Below the pieces are notes generated by a model. That model was not told the origin of the DNA, did no database searches, and worked only from the letters and a program-made list of their open reading frames with translations. A program made the translations under genes and the position numbers. 64,000 bases of DNA from contig MGYC01000005.1 of assembly GCA_001801575.1 (NCBI GenBank), positions 1 through 64,000 on the forward strand, written 5' to 3'. Below are positions 28,820-38,663 of this stretch, in pieces; positions within the stretch are counted from its first letter, which is position 1, and each line of letters starts with the position of its first letter. Source of the stretch: Gammaproteobacteria bacterium RIFCSPHIGHO2_12_FULL_41_20. Its GTDB lineage: Bacteria; Pseudomonadota; Gammaproteobacteria; DSM-16500.

Positions 28820-28909
28820 CGGAGAGAGAGGGATTCGAACCCTCGATGGAGCTTTAGGCCCCATACTCCCTTAGCAGGGGAGCGCCTTCAGCCTCTCGGC
28901 CATCTCTCC
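28820..28909 (-). tRNA. tRNA-Ser (anticodon GCT)
   Basis: Ninety nucleotides including the long variable arm of a class II tRNA. Acceptor GGAGAGA/TCTCTCC, anticodon loop CTGCTAA giving GCT, T-loop GGTTCGAATCC. It follows csrA closely, and the csrA–tRNA-Ser–tRNA-Arg order matches other gammaproteobacteria. Confidence 0.95.
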
Positions 28910-28920
28910 TAGGATGCGGC

Positions 28921-29166
28921 TTATTCAGCGCTATCTGTTTTCGTTTTTTTACTCTTCTCTTTTTTAAGCTCTTCACTCTTTGGCGCTGCTGTTGTTGTAT
29001 TTTTTTCTTGTTGTATACGTTGGTATATTTCTTCACGATGCACAGACACATCTTTAGGCGCATTAATACCTATGCGCACTTGATTGCCTTTAATACCAAG
29101 TACAGTAATAACAACATCATCACCAATAATGATTGTTTCACCCACACGTCTTGTTAATATGAGCAT
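28921..29166 (-). CDS. csrA: carbon storage regulator CsrA, long-tailed
   Basis: RNA-binding translational regulator. In Legionella it controls the switch between replication and transmission. The core '[18 protein letters not shown]' and '[20 protein letters not shown]' is standard. At 81 residues it is about 20 longer than the E. coli protein, because of a Lys/Glu/Thr-rich tail after residue 54. The stop lies 11 bp from the tRNA-Ser. Confidence 0.96.
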   Translation of the reverse strand: MLILTRRVGETIIIGDDVVITVLGIKGNQVRIGINAPKDVSVHREEIYQRIQQEKNTTTAAPKSEELKKEKSKKTKTDSAE

Positions 29167-29472
29167 TGATCCATCTCCTTTATAATCTTACTTTATCTAC
29201 TACCTTGTAATCCCATCATCCTTAAGGCCTCGTTAATCGCGTTACAGCTTCCTTTTAACGGGCAACAACCAATGGTTTACCGTAAACTCTTTATATTTCA
29301 GTACGTTATGGATTTAAACGGAAATATTGATTTATCCACTTTTCAAGGTGTGCAATAGTAAACAATATTAGAGCATTCTGTAAATAGGATTTTCACTTTT
29401 TCATCCTTTTTTTGAATAATTATTTTCCGTTTAAATTCCCTACCTTTTAAGTATAGACCCCAAAACAGATGT

Positions 29473-30717
29473 TTATAACTCCAGTGGGGCTTGGATTTCG
29501 GTCGGAAGCTTATCTAATTCAAATGCTTGATGCAAGGCGTACACGCCTTTGTCTAATTGACTTTCTTCTACCATGGCAGAGATTTTGATTTCAGAGGTGG
29601 ATAACATATGAATAGAAATATCCGCATTGCCTAAAGTTTGGCACATTTTACTGGTAATACCGTGATGAGAACGTATGCCAATGCCAACTAATGACAATTT
29701 GGCCACTTTGGAATTGCTGATTACTGTAGCATGATATTTTTTTGCTAGTTTATCCATAACTTTCATTGTTTTAGATAGCTCTTTACGCGGGATGGTAAAA
29801 GTGAGGTCCATAGCATTTTTACCCACCGCGTTTTGGGTAATCATATCTATTTCAATGTTTTCAGCATGCAGAGCTTGTAAAATATTGCCCTCAATGCCGA
29901 TTTGTTTAGGGATGCCAGATAGGCCGATAAGGGCTTCTTCGCGATTGAAAGCAATACCTGAGATTAAGCGTTTTTGCATAACTTTATCCTCAAAGGTGAC
30001 TAACGTTCCAGGGCCCTCCCGAAAGGTTGAGAGTACCCGCAAAGGAATATGATGTTTGCAGGCTAATTCAACGGAACGTATTTGTAATACTTTAGCACCT
30101 AAACTTGCCATTTCTAGCATTTCTTCAAAACTAATTTCTGGCAATAACTTGGCTTCAGGAATTAAGTGTGGGTCAGTAGTATAGACGCCATCGACATCTG
30201 TATAGATTTGGCATTCATCGGCTTTTAGTGCCGCAGCCAATGCTACAGCGGTGGTATCTGATCCGCCGCGTCCTAAGGTTGTGATGTCGCCTTGGTGGGT
30301 TACCCCTTGGAACCCTGCCACAATCACAATATAACCTTGAGTTAAATTATGCCGGATAACACTCGTATTAATGTCAATGATTCTTGCTTTTGCATGTACG
30401 CTATCTGTTAAAATACCTAATTGATGGCCAGTATAAGAGCGAGATGGGCAGTTTTTCGCAACTAGGGCCATAGATAATAAGGCAATGGAGACTTGTTCAC
30501 CCGTAGCGACAAGTGCATCGTATTCGCGAGGGTCGGGGTCGGGTGTAAGCGCGTGCGCAAGTTGAATTAAACGATCGGTTTCGCCGTACATGGCTGATAC
30601 CACTACTACCACATCGTGGCCTTGGTCTTTTACTTGTTTTACTTTACTGGCGACGTGGTGAATACGGTCCAATGTACCTACTGAGCTTCCACCGTATTTT
30701 TGAATGATAAGTGCCAT
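29473..30717 (-). CDS. lysC: aspartate kinase
   Basis: First step from aspartate to lysine, threonine and methionine. 414 residues. The kinase motif 'IIQKYGGSSVG' is at the N-terminus, with 'GRGGSDTTAVALAA' near 155 and two ACT domains in the C-terminal third ('KLSLVGIGIRSHHG'). Monofunctional. It lies 9 bp after alaS, an arrangement seen in Legionella and Pseudomonas relatives. Between it and csrA is a 306-bp gap in which I see only AT-rich, probably promoter, sequence. Confidence 0.95.
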   Translation of the reverse strand: MALIIQKYGGSSVGTLDRIHHVASKVKQVKDQGHDVVVVVSAMYGETDRLIQLAHALTPDPDPREYDALVATGEQVSIALLSMALVAKNCPSRSYTGHQLGILTDSVHAKARIIDINTSVIRHNLTQGYIVIVAGFQGVTHQGDITTLGRGGSDTTAVALAAALKADECQIYTDVDGVYTTDPHLIPEAKLLPEISFEEMLEMASLGAKVLQIRSVELACKHHIPLRVLSTFREGPGTLVTFEDKVMQKRLISGIAFNREEALIGLSGIPKQIGIEGNILQALHAENIEIDMITQNAVGKNAMDLTFTIPRKELSKTMKVMDKLAKKYHATVISNSKVAKLSLVGIGIRSHHGITSKMCQTLGNADISIHMLSTSEIKISAMVEESQLDKGVYALHQAFELDKLPTEIQAPLEL

Positions 30718-30726
30718 GACGTTACC

Positions 30727-33312
30727 TTATGTGCGCTTCCGTACAAAATCATACACTGATTGTAGCGCGTTTTCTAAGGCTTGCGGTTGGCTTCCTCCCC
30801 CTTCAGCTAAGTCTTCTCGTCCGCCACCTTTGCCGCCAACTTGTGTAGTAATAATCCGTAGTAACTCATTGGCCTTGATTTTTTCAGTATTATTCGTGGT
30901 GACGCCAGCGACAATACTGATTTTATTTTCTCTGACAGTAGCTAATACGATAACAGCATTTTTTAATTTTTGTTTTAATTGGTCTACAGTATTGCGTAAG
31001 GCTTTTCCTTCTAACTCATCTATGCGTTTAGCTAACACATGTATACCATGGACACTTTGTGCTTGCGCTGCTAAATCATGACCCAGTAATTGCGCCACTT
31101 TATCTTTTAACTGTGCAATTTGTTTTTCTAATAAGCGATTTTTTTCATCGGCTAGCTGTAGCTTATGTTGATGGTTGGATTCTTGTTGCTCTAACCATTG
31201 TAATGCATAGTCGCCGGTAACAGCCTCAATGCGCCGAATGCCTGCTGCGACGCCGGTTTCCGCAGTAATTTTAAATATACCAATATCACCGGTGCGTTCA
31301 CTGTGTGTGCCACCACATAATTCAATGGACTCACCAAATTGCACGACACGCACTTGATCACCATATTTTTCCTCAAATAGACCAATAGCTCCACTAGCCA
31401 ATGCCTCATCTGGGGTGGTAATGCGTACTATCGCTGTATAATTAGCACGAATTTCCGCATTTACACGGTGTTCGATGGTATGTAGTTCGTCTGGCGTGAC
31501 AGGAGCAGGGTGAGAAAAATCAAACCGTAAGCGCTCAGGTTCAACCAGTGAGCCTTTTTGCATGGCATGAGGTCCTAATACTTGGTGTAAGACTCTATGT
31601 AAAATATGGGTTGCGGAGTGATTGAGTACAGTTGCTGCGCGGCGTTGTTTATCGACTTCTGCAATGACTTGATCACCCAAGTGTAATATGCCTTTTTCTA
31701 CTTGGCCTAGATGCAAATGTATCTGGCCTTGTTTAATCGTATCCGTAATGCGAAATTGCGCCTGATTTTGTATACGTAATAGGCCTTGATCGCCTACTTG
31801 TCCACCTCCTTCAGCATAGAAGGGAGTATGATCTAAGATGACAACGCCGGTTTCTCCCGTTTGTAAATGCTCGACAGCTTGGTTATCACGAGTTAACCCG
31901 AGAATTTTTGCAGAAAAGATGGAATCTGTGAGTTCGTAACCAGTAAATACAGTAGGGGGATGAGCATGGTCAGCTATAATATATTCCGTTGCAAAGGTAC
32001 TAGCTTGACGTGAGCGATCTCGTTGTTTGCTCATTGCTGTTTCAAAGCCTTCTTCATCGAGAAGTAAGCCACGTTCTCGAGCGATATCCGCAGTCAGGTC
32101 GACAGGAAAACCATAGGTATCATAAAGTTTAAATATAGCTTCCCCGGGAATGACTGTGCCAGGTAATTCACTAATAACTTGTTCAAAGAGTTTTAAGCCT
32201 TGGCTTAAGGTAACACTAAATTGCTCTTCTTCTTGTCGTAAAGTATGTTCTATGTGACTTTGTGATTGACGTAGCTCTGGATACGCTTGGCCCATGATGG
32301 CGATGAGATGAGTGACAAGCGTATAAAAAAAAGGACTAGGGATACCTAATTTATCTCCATGTCGCAAAGCGCGACGAATAATGCGGCGCAACACATAGCC
32401 ACGACCCTCATTGGAGGGGATTACCCCATCTGCGATTAAAAAACTGCAAGAGCGGATATGATCAGCTATAACGCGGCAAGAAAAAATCGCGTTTTTATCT
32501 GGAGTAGAGGGAATTAACCGCATAACTGCTTGGATGAGTGGCTGGAAGAGATCGGTATCATAATTATTATGTACGTTTTGCATGACTGCGGTAATACGTT
32601 CTAAACCCATACCGGTATCTACAGAAGGCTTAGGCAGTGGTGTTAAACTGCCATCCGCAGCCCTATCGTATTGCATGAATACCAAATTCCAAATCTCAAT
32701 ATAACGATCTCCATTTGCGTCAGGGCTTCCTGGCGGACCACCGGCTATTTCCGGGCCGTGATCGTAAAATATTTCTGTGCAAGGACCACATGGGCCGGTG
32801 GGTCCCATAGCCCAAAAATTATCGTTTTCACCGCAACGCGAAAAACGTTGCGGGTCTATTTTTATATCCTCAAGCCAGATTTTCTCTGCTTCTTTATCTT
32901 CATTAAATACAGTAATCCATAAACGTTCAGGGGATAATTGCATGACTGGGACGAGGAATTCCCAGGCATAATGAATGGCATCACGTTTAAAATAATCGCC
33001 GAAACTAAAATTACCTAACATTTCAAAGAAGGTATGATGTCTTGCTGTGTAACCGACGTTTTCCAAGTCGTTATGTTTCCCACCGGCACGCACACAGCGC
33101 TGTGCAGACGTAGCGCGTTTATATGGCCGATCTTCTTTGCCGAGAAAGACATCTTTAAATTGCACCATGCCGGCATTAGTAAAGAGTAAAGTAGGGTCGT
33201 TGGTAGGTACCAATGAGCTGCTATGTACGATTTCATGTTGTTTTTTCTGAAAATAATCAAGAAATTGTTGGCGAATTTGTTGGCTACTCAGATAAGTGTA
33301 TTGCATAGTCAA
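30727..33312 (-). CDS. alaS: alanine–tRNA ligase
   Basis: 861 residues. Class II motifs are at the N-terminus ('[21 protein letters not shown]', '[15 protein letters not shown]'). The editing domain has the zinc-binding HSATHILH and [13 protein letters not shown]. The C-Ala domain at the end has '[14 protein letters not shown]'. An ATG two codons in (33306) is an equally good start. The 5' end overlaps recX by 29 bp. Confidence 0.97.
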   Translation of the reverse strand: MTMQYTYLSSQQIRQQFLDYFQKKQHEIVHSSSLVPTNDPTLLFTNAGMVQFKDVFLGKEDRPYKRATSAQRCVRAGGKHNDLENVGYTARHHTFFEMLGNFSFGDYFKRDAIHYAWEFLVPVMQLSPERLWITVFNEDKEAEKIWLEDIKIDPQRFSRCGENDNFWAMGPTGPCGPCTEIFYDHGPEIAGGPPGSPDANGDRYIEIWNLVFMQYDRAADGSLTPLPKPSVDTGMGLERITAVMQNVHNNYDTDLFQPLIQAVMRLIPSTPDKNAIFSCRVIADHIRSCSFLIADGVIPSNEGRGYVLRRIIRRALRHGDKLGIPSPFFYTLVTHLIAIMGQAYPELRQSQSHIEHTLRQEEEQFSVTLSQGLKLFEQVISELPGTVIPGEAIFKLYDTYGFPVDLTADIARERGLLLDEEGFETAMSKQRDRSRQASTFATEYIIADHAHPPTVFTGYELTDSIFSAKILGLTRDNQAVEHLQTGETGVVILDHTPFYAEGGGQVGDQGLLRIQNQAQFRITDTIKQGQIHLHLGQVEKGILHLGDQVIAEVDKQRRAATVLNHSATHILHRVLHQVLGPHAMQKGSLVEPERLRFDFSHPAPVTPDELHTIEHRVNAEIRANYTAIVRITTPDEALASGAIGLFEEKYGDQVRVVQFGESIELCGGTHSERTGDIGIFKITAETGVAAGIRRIEAVTGDYALQWLEQQESNHQHKLQLADEKNRLLEKQIAQLKDKVAQLLGHDLAAQAQSVHGIHVLAKRIDELEGKALRNTVDQLKQKLKNAVIVLATVRENKISIVAGVTTNNTEKIKANELLRIITTQVGGKGGGREDLAEGGGSQPQALENALQSVYDFVRKRT

Positions 33313-33727
33313 TTTGCTCTTGTGTAAATCCGCGATACTGCAAGAATCGCCTGTGTTTTATGCGTGTTTTTAGGTCCTGGGGTAATTTTCCTTTGCTGTA
33401 TTTTTGCCATACTCGGGTAATGGTAATTTGCCAAGCATTATCATCGATATCCAGTTGCTGTGCAATGTTCTCGTCGGTAATTCCTTTACTGCGTAATTCT
33501 GCTTGAATGCGTAATGGCCCATAGCCCTTTTGCTGGCGCATATGAATGTAATTTTCAATATAGCGGGTTTCATTAAGCCAGCCTGCTTGTCGTGCCTCAC
33601 TAAGAAAGGTATGGATATCTGCACTACTAAAGTCTTTTATTTGTAATTTTCGTTGTAACTCGGCAACAGTATAATCACGTTGCGCTAGCCAGCGTAAAGC
33701 AATTTGACGAAGGGTAGCCAGAGACAA
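33284..33727 (-). CDS. recX: RecA regulator RecX
   Basis: 147 residues with the tandem three-helix repeats of RecX ('[19 protein letters not shown]', 'DYAIHLSE' at the end). RecX blocks RecA filament extension. It normally follows recA directly. Here an extra gene and hairpin C lie between them. Confidence 0.92.
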   Translation of the reverse strand: MSLATLRQIALRWLAQRDYTVAELQRKLQIKDFSSADIHTFLSEARQAGWLNETRYIENYIHMRQQKGYGPLRIQAELRSKGITDENIAQQLDIDDNAWQITITRVWQKYSKGKLPQDLKTRIKHRRFLQYRGFTQEQIDYAIHLSE

Positions 33728-33732
33728 TGCTT

Positions 33733-34356
33733 TTATGCTCCCAGTGTGCGTTTATTTTGCTGTTTAGGTGAGTTTTCTAAGGATGAGGGGGGGGAGGGGG
33801 AGGGTGTTCGAAAAAAGAAGGGTCGTAATCTACGAACCGGACCAGGGGGTGGCTGAAGCGGCATGGTTGGGGAATGTGGGGGAAGGAGGGAGACAGGCGT
33901 GTCATAGTGTGGGAATACCTTGGCAGCATTATCAGAGGAAGGAAAGTATTTCAATGCAATAAAGTTGGTATTTTGGCGAGTAAGGTAGCTTGCTAAAAGA
34001 GTTATGCCTATATTTAAGCGTTGTGCTACTTCAGGGAGATCATCGGCATACCGAATATGATGATGGATAGTGCGCAATGTTAGCCCTGGTGCAGATTCTG
34101 GAGGGAGCGCGATAATTTTTTCATAGTTTGGATAAATAACAGATGCAAGCTGATAACTAAGTCGTTTTAACAGGTCGAAAGACGTGCCTTGCTCGGCCAA
34201 GTACTGTGTTAGGAATGGAGCATTTACATTTAAATTTTGCGCAGCAATGATTTCTGTGTCAGAAAGTTTAATAATAAAATGAATTTTCTCTAGTGTAAGT
34301 CCGTCTACGATAATGGATATAGTCTCTGTATAAGGTCTACACTCATCCTTTCCCAT
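33733..34356 (-). CDS. unassigned protein with proline-rich tail, between recA and recX
   Basis: 207 residues, not recognised. The first 150 look like two related helical halves: 'IIAAQNLNVNAPFLTQYLAEQGTSF' and 'PEVAQRLNIGITLLASYLTRQNTNF', each ending in a similar (L)K.(L/F).Y stretch, suggesting an internal duplication of about 80 residues. The tail after residue 155 is Pro/Ser-rich with Arg. It ends 5 bp before recX. The tail style fits a secreted effector, but there is no direct evidence. Confidence 0.55.
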   Translation of the reverse strand: MGKDECRPYTETISIIVDGLTLEKIHFIIKLSDTEIIAAQNLNVNAPFLTQYLAEQGTSFDLLKRLSYQLASVIYPNYEKIIALPPESAPGLTLRTIHHHIRYADDLPEVAQRLNIGITLLASYLTRQNTNFIALKYFPSSDNAAKVFPHYDTPVSLLPPHSPTMPLQPPPGPVRRLRPFFFRTPSPSPPSSLENSPKQQNKRTLGA

Positions 34357-34401
34357 TTGGCTGCCTCTCCTATAAATCTTACTTTGCGCAACATGACAGT
34401 A

Positions 34402-34584
34402 GCGCTAACCCAGGAGTTCAGCTGAATACAGTGTGGCAAGCGCACAGATAGGTATAATGCACAAATAAAGCGCAGAAGGCTGGAAGCAGCCTGTCCCCGC
34501 ATGCTTTTAGCGGGGAAGCCATTGTGCATTATACCTATCTGTGCGCTTGCCACACTGTATTCAGCTGAACTCCTGGTGCTAAAA
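34402..34584. mobile_element. MITE-like perfect hairpin C (family A/B, longer loop)
   Basis: Perfect 54-bp arms (34411–34464 and 34522–34575). The loop of 57 nt begins with the same 23 bases as A and B and ends GCCA, with an extra nested CCCCGC/GCGGGG hairpin in the middle. Outer 9-mers GCGCTAACC and GTGCTAAAA match at 6 of 9. It lies 11 bp after the recA stop. Confidence 0.8.
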
Positions 34585-34586
34585 GC

Positions 34587-35633
34587 CTAAGCCATTTCCT
34601 CTTCCAGTTCTACTGCTACAACAGGCTGCTGTTGTTGGGATGTGGTTGTGAGCAGTCGTGTTCTAATTTTGGTTTCTATTTCTTTGGCAATGGTTCCATT
34701 TTCTTTTAAAAATTGCCGTGCATTTTCTTTACCTTGGCCAATGCGTTGTCCACTATAACTAAACCATGCGCCGGATTTTTCTATTAACCCATGTATTACA
34801 CCTAAGTTCAAGATTTCTCCTTCACGAGAAATACCTTGATTATAAAGAATATCAAACTCTGCTTGTTTGAATGGCGGGGCTACTTTATTTTTTACAACTT
34901 TAACACGCGTTTCGCTACCAATGATTTCTTCGCCTTCTTTAATGTTGCCAATGCGCCGAATATCCATGCGCACCGAGGCATAAAATTTGAGCGCATTCCC
35001 ACCCGTAGTAGTTTCTGGGTTGCCAAATATAATGCCAATCTTCATACGAATTTGGTTAATGAAAATAACTAAGGTATTAGAGCGTTTAATGTTGGCGGTG
35101 AGTTTACGTAAGGCCTGCGACATTAAGCGCGCTTGTAAACCCATATGTTGATCCCCCATTTCGCCTTCTATTTCTGCTTTGGGGGTGAGTGCAGCAACCG
35201 AGTCAACAATTACCACATCTACAGCGCTGGAACGCACTAACATATCAGCGATTTCCAAGGCTTGTTCGCCGGTATCCGGTTGTGAGACTAATAAATCATC
35301 GACTTTTACTCCAAGGCGCTGTGCATAATTGGGATCTAGCGCATGTTCTGCATCAATAAATGCAGCAGTCCCGCCTGTTTTTTGACATTCAGCAATGACT
35401 TGCAAGGTAAGGGTGGTTTTACCAGAGGATTCTGGACCATAAATTTCAACGATACGGCCTTTGGGTAAGCCACCAATACCAAGAGCGATATCCAGGGACA
35501 AGGAACCAGTAGAAATGGTTTCTATATCACGCACGGCAGATGTATCGCCTAAGCGCATGACAGAGCCTTTACCAAATTGTTTTTCGATTTGTGATAGCGC
35601 GGCGCCTAGGGCTTTTTTTTTATTATCATCCAT
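34587..35633 (-). CDS. recA: recombinase RecA
   Basis: 348 residues from [20 protein letters not shown]. Walker [11 protein letters not shown], the central DNA-binding loop '[18 protein letters not shown]', and a short Glu-rich C-terminus. The frame runs 40 codons further upstream, but that part is not RecA-like. The ATG at 35633 has an AAAGGA site and matches family starts. SOS regulation is probable, but no clear LexA box was found by eye. Confidence 0.97.
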   Translation of the reverse strand: MDDNKKKALGAALSQIEKQFGKGSVMRLGDTSAVRDIETISTGSLSLDIALGIGGLPKGRIVEIYGPESSGKTTLTLQVIAECQKTGGTAAFIDAEHALDPNYAQRLGVKVDDLLVSQPDTGEQALEIADMLVRSSAVDVVIVDSVAALTPKAEIEGEMGDQHMGLQARLMSQALRKLTANIKRSNTLVIFINQIRMKIGIIFGNPETTTGGNALKFYASVRMDIRRIGNIKEGEEIIGSETRVKVVKNKVAPPFKQAEFDILYNQGISREGEILNLGVIHGLIEKSGAWFSYSGQRIGQGKENARQFLKENGTIAKEIETKIRTRLLTTTSQQQQPVVAVELEEEMA

Positions 35634-35801
35634 TAAGAAGTTCCTTTTTAAAGTGAGTAGGAAAAATATCCAAGAGTTTTTTAAGAATTCCTTAAGCTTT
35701 CTCAGCTTAGAATGCAGGGTTTCTTTTAGGGTTGGGCCGAATTTTCTTGGCATTTCCTAAAAGTTAAATTAAAACAGTTGCAGGAGTATGCTTGCTAAAG
35801 A

Positions 35802-35895
35802 TGTCATTGCGAGGAGTGTTTTTTACGACGCGGCAATCTAGACAACATTGCTGCGTGGATTGCTTCAGCTAGATGCTTTCGCAGTATCGCAATGA
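35802..35895. repeat. palindromic repeat with GTCATTGCGA ends
   Basis: GTCATTGCGA (35802–35811) and TCGCAATGAC (35886–35895) flank an imperfect palindrome containing CGACGCGGCAATCTAGA and a partner ending GATTGCTTC. No flanking duplication is seen. It lies upstream of recA, in the recA–cinA gap. Confidence 0.7.
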
Positions 35896-35960
35896 CGGCA
35901 ATAGTTCTAAAACTCCTGTCACAATTATATTTGTAAACTTTATAGTTGTCATCCTTTGCA

Positions 35961-36165
35961 AGCAGAGGACAGCAGTTCCCGCTAACACTGCCATCCTGAG
36001 CGTTAGGCTGTCATCCTGAGCGTTAGGCTGTCATCCTGAGCGTTAGCGAAGGATCAGCATCCTTGTTGACTGTATTGTGACAAGGATGCTGATCCTTCGC
36101 TAACGCTCAGGATGACAGCCTAACGCTCAGGATGACAGTGTTAGCGGGAACTGCTGAGCAGAGGA
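35961..36165. mobile_element. MITE G with exact 9-bp target duplication
   Basis: Element 35970–36156 begins CAGCAGTTCCCGCTAACACTG and ends with its complement. AGCAGAGGA occurs exactly on both sides (35961–35969 and 36157–36165). The left arm carries three CATCCTGAGCGTTAG units and the right arm two. The central stem TCCTTGTTGACTGTATTGTG is shared with the element at 60602–60828. It lies about 50 bp before the gene at 36218. Confidence 0.88.
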
Positions 36166-36217
36166 TGATAACTGAATACGTTTAATCGAGAGAAAAATTA
36201 AAAGAGGAGTACAGAAA

Positions 36218-36964
36218 ATGCTAGCATCAGGAAGAGAGTCCCCTAATAGCGATGATGAAAATAATAACAATATTGCTGATGTGGAAAGTGGCGCAGCATT
36301 GCCATTGACCGGGAATGGGAATGGCAATGCTGCTGATAATGCTGCGCCAATAAACAATTCGCCTAGCTTTAAACGCAAAATATGGGCCGCATTTGACTTG
36401 AGAACAGCTATGATTGGTTTTGGAAATGCAGTTTTTGCCAGATCCTGGCTCTTGGAAATTCCCGTCATAGGTAAAGTGGTGTTATATGCGCTGCGTAGAG
36501 AAGCTAAACCCGCTTTTACTATGCTGGAGGGCGCGATTGCTGGAGGTACGACGCATTATCTGCAAAATAAATTTAATCCAGGCTGCGAAGCGAATGTTTC
36601 TACAGTAACACATGTTGTTGACCAAGTAGTAGCATCCAGTGCAGTGAGTGTTGTCGCATCTTATGGCCTTACTGCAGCGGCTGGTGCCGCTTTTGTTGCC
36701 GGCCCGCCAGGGGTACTTGCATTAGCTGCCGTTGATGTTGTGGTAGGCCCACCCGCAGCTAAGGCTTTGGATAAGTTGGTTGAAAGAGTAGGTCCATCAG
36801 TAAGAGATGGGTTGTTTGCTGCTGGGCGCAGGATTCATGATTGTTATACGTATTGCCGTGGGTATCATCGAGGAGCATCATCGGAACTGCCAATGACTGC
36901 TGCTGATGTAACAACAGGTGCTGGTGCTGAAACAGACCATTTAATTGCTGCCGCTAGAAGATAA
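36218..36964 (+). CDS. unassigned hydrophobic protein between recA and cinA
   Basis: 248 residues. The first 50 are polar and low-complexity (Asn/Asp/Gly-rich). Residues about 60–190 hold Ala/Val/Gly-rich hydrophobic stretches ('AVSVVASYGLTAAAGAAFVAGP' and 'GVLALAAVDVVVGPPA'), like membrane-inserting effector segments. The end is polar. An AGAGGAG site lies 11 bp upstream. It is on the opposite strand from recA and cinA, and its 3' end overlaps cinA by 11 bp. Function unknown. Confidence 0.55.
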   Translation: MLASGRESPNSDDENNNNIADVESGAALPLTGNGNGNAADNAAPINNSPSFKRKIWAAFDLRTAMIGFGNAVFARSWLLEIPVIGKVVLYALRREAKPAFTMLEGAIAGGTTHYLQNKFNPGCEANVSTVTHVVDQVVASSAVSVVASYGLTAAAGAAFVAGPPGVLALAAVDVVVGPPAAKALDKLVERVGPSVRDGLFAAGRRIHDCYTYCRGYHRGASSELPMTAADVTTGAGAETDHLIAAARR

Positions 36965-37436
36965 GTGATGCGCTATATTCCAAAGCGAAGGCGATAGCTT
37001 GGTGGCGGATTGCTGTGCGGTCTCCAGTAAATACTTTCAGGCATGTTTGTGTGGGTAGGGAGGTTCCTGCCCATGCAAACCACACTGTGCCTACAGGTTT
37101 TTGTGCGGTACCACCATCCGGCCCTGCGATGCCAGTAATAGCACAACTCAATTGCGCATGGCTGTGTGTTAACGCACCCTCTGCCATTTCGCGCGCAGTT
37201 TCTGCGCTAATTGCGCCATATTTTTCAATAATCTGTATATCTACCGCAAGTTGTTCTATTTTTGCTGCGTTGCTGTAAGTCACAAAACCACGATCAAACC
37301 ACGCTGAGCTTCCTGGAGTAGTAGTTAACCAATAAGCTAAGCCACCACCGGTACACGACTCAGCGGTTACTATCTGCCACTGGTGTTTTTTTAGTGTGTT
37401 ACCTAGCTGGCTAGCTAATAAAGAAAGAGCATGCAT
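36954..37436 (-). CDS. pncC: CinA C-terminal-domain protein (NMN amidohydrolase, PncC-type)
   Basis: 160 residues: 'VTAESCTGGGLAYWLT' at the start, 'GAISAETAREMAEGAL' and 'CAITGIAGPDGGTAQKPVGTVWFAW', the conserved PncC features. It deamidates nicotinamide mononucleotide to NaMN in NAD salvage. It lacks the N-terminal molybdopterin-like domain of full-length CinA. The position near recA is typical. Confidence 0.92.
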   Translation of the reverse strand: MHALSLLASQLGNTLKKHQWQIVTAESCTGGGLAYWLTTTPGSSAWFDRGFVTYSNAAKIEQLAVDIQIIEKYGAISAETAREMAEGALTHSHAQLSCAITGIAGPDGGTAQKPVGTVWFAWAGTSLPTQTCLKVFTGDRTAIRHQAIAFALEYSASLIF

Positions 37437-37507
37437 GGTACGTTCCCCAGTGTGGCAATTGTAATCTATACTTAATAAGTATACATAAAAAAAGAGAAAG
37501 ATATCTT

Positions 37508-38458
37508 ATGCTTACTGCCACTCAGCCGGTATCTTCGACGTTTCCTGCCAAAATCCATTTTATTTGGGTAGGTGGCCCTATTCCAGAACACTATCTGCGT
37601 AGTATACAACGTTTAGCTATAGCTGCGAAAAAAACGGGTATCGAGGTAAGTTTGTGGACAGATGCACAAGCACATTATGAAAGAACAGCGGAAAAATTAG
37701 CTATGTCCATGCCAGATAATTTCCGGGTGCGAGATATACATGAGTTAGACACAGGTATGCAGCGGGATTCTTTTTATCAGCAAGACAAAAGGTATGAGCG
37801 ATTTTGGAGTTATATTAATCGTGAAATGGTTGGATTAAAGAATCTAGCTGCTGCATCCGATATTTTGCGGTACGAGATTTTACGTCAGGAGGGGGGATAT
37901 TATTTTGATACAGATACTGAATTCTATCTCGATGAAAATACCATATTGAAACTTGATAATGTGGATTATGGATTTAAAAAGATTGGCCATCTATCTAGAG
38001 AAGGAGCTGAGGGTGGAAACGACATAATGGCTGCTGTACCAGGCCATGCCATTTTAGAGCGGGCATTACTCTTGGTTTTTGAGCGCTATCGCGATTTGGA
38101 TACACAAGGACCGCTTTCCCAAAGTATTCATCAAACGATGGATGACAAGCGTAAATTGGCAGAATTTATGTTCCATGGCCGGCGTCCTTTAACGATAGAG
38201 TTATCGGGACCAGGTGTGATGAGGGATGCAATGAAAAGTTATATGACAACTTTTTTACCGCCGTATCCGCCTCTAGAAAAAAAATGGGATAAATCACCTT
38301 CTGCAAGAGAATTTGCGAGAAAACTTGCAGAATTTCGGATACAACTGGCGGCATATGAAGCGCAAAATCCAAAAAGAAAATTGTTTTTTACAGGTGATAG
38401 GGTGTTAGATATAAAAGTAGTCAGTCATTCATTCAGATCGAACATGGCTTACGCATAA
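37508..38458 (+). CDS. TcdA/TcdB-type glycosyltransferase, effector candidate
   Basis: 316 residues in the fold of large clostridial toxin and DXD-sugar-binding glycosyltransferases. 'KIHFIWVGGPIPE' is at residues 15–27, and 'ASDILRYEILRQEGGYYFD' leads into D134-T-D136, the UDP-sugar and metal site, followed by 'FY'. No signal peptide or membrane segment. Homologues are toxins, Legionella effectors and some polysaccharide enzymes. No capsule or LPS genes are adjacent, which favours a host-directed role. It sits alone between cinA and mutS, where core genes usually adjoin. Confidence 0.8.
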   Translation: MLTATQPVSSTFPAKIHFIWVGGPIPEHYLRSIQRLAIAAKKTGIEVSLWTDAQAHYERTAEKLAMSMPDNFRVRDIHELDTGMQRDSFYQQDKRYERFWSYINREMVGLKNLAAASDILRYEILRQEGGYYFDTDTEFYLDENTILKLDNVDYGFKKIGHLSREGAEGGNDIMAAVPGHAILERALLLVFERYRDLDTQGPLSQSIHQTMDDKRKLAEFMFHGRRPLTIELSGPGVMRDAMKSYMTTFLPPYPPLEKKWDKSPSAREFARKLAEFRIQLAAYEAQNPKRKLFFTGDRVLDIKVVSHSFRSNMAYA

Positions 38459-38663
38459 GGCACAACCTAGTTCTTTTGATGAGGCAGGTGCCTTTTTCTC
38501 AACACGACATACAAGATCACAACAAGCTAGCACGGGTGATACGGTACCTCATTTACCAAGAAAAAAAAGCCATAAACCCCTGTAGTAAGTAAGCATTGAA
38601 TTACTCAACATATTGATGGGATGATAGAGGCCATTGATATTTATTGTGATGGATTCATTTATC

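Noticed and set aside
35634-35753. 40-codon N-terminal extension of RecA
   Set aside because: Not conserved in RecA. A good ribosome-binding site and the family start are at 35633.
35802-35895. GTCATTGCGA palindrome as a further MITE with target duplication
   Set aside because: The flanking 9-mers (GCTAAAGAT and GGCAATAGT) do not match, so only a repeat is reported.
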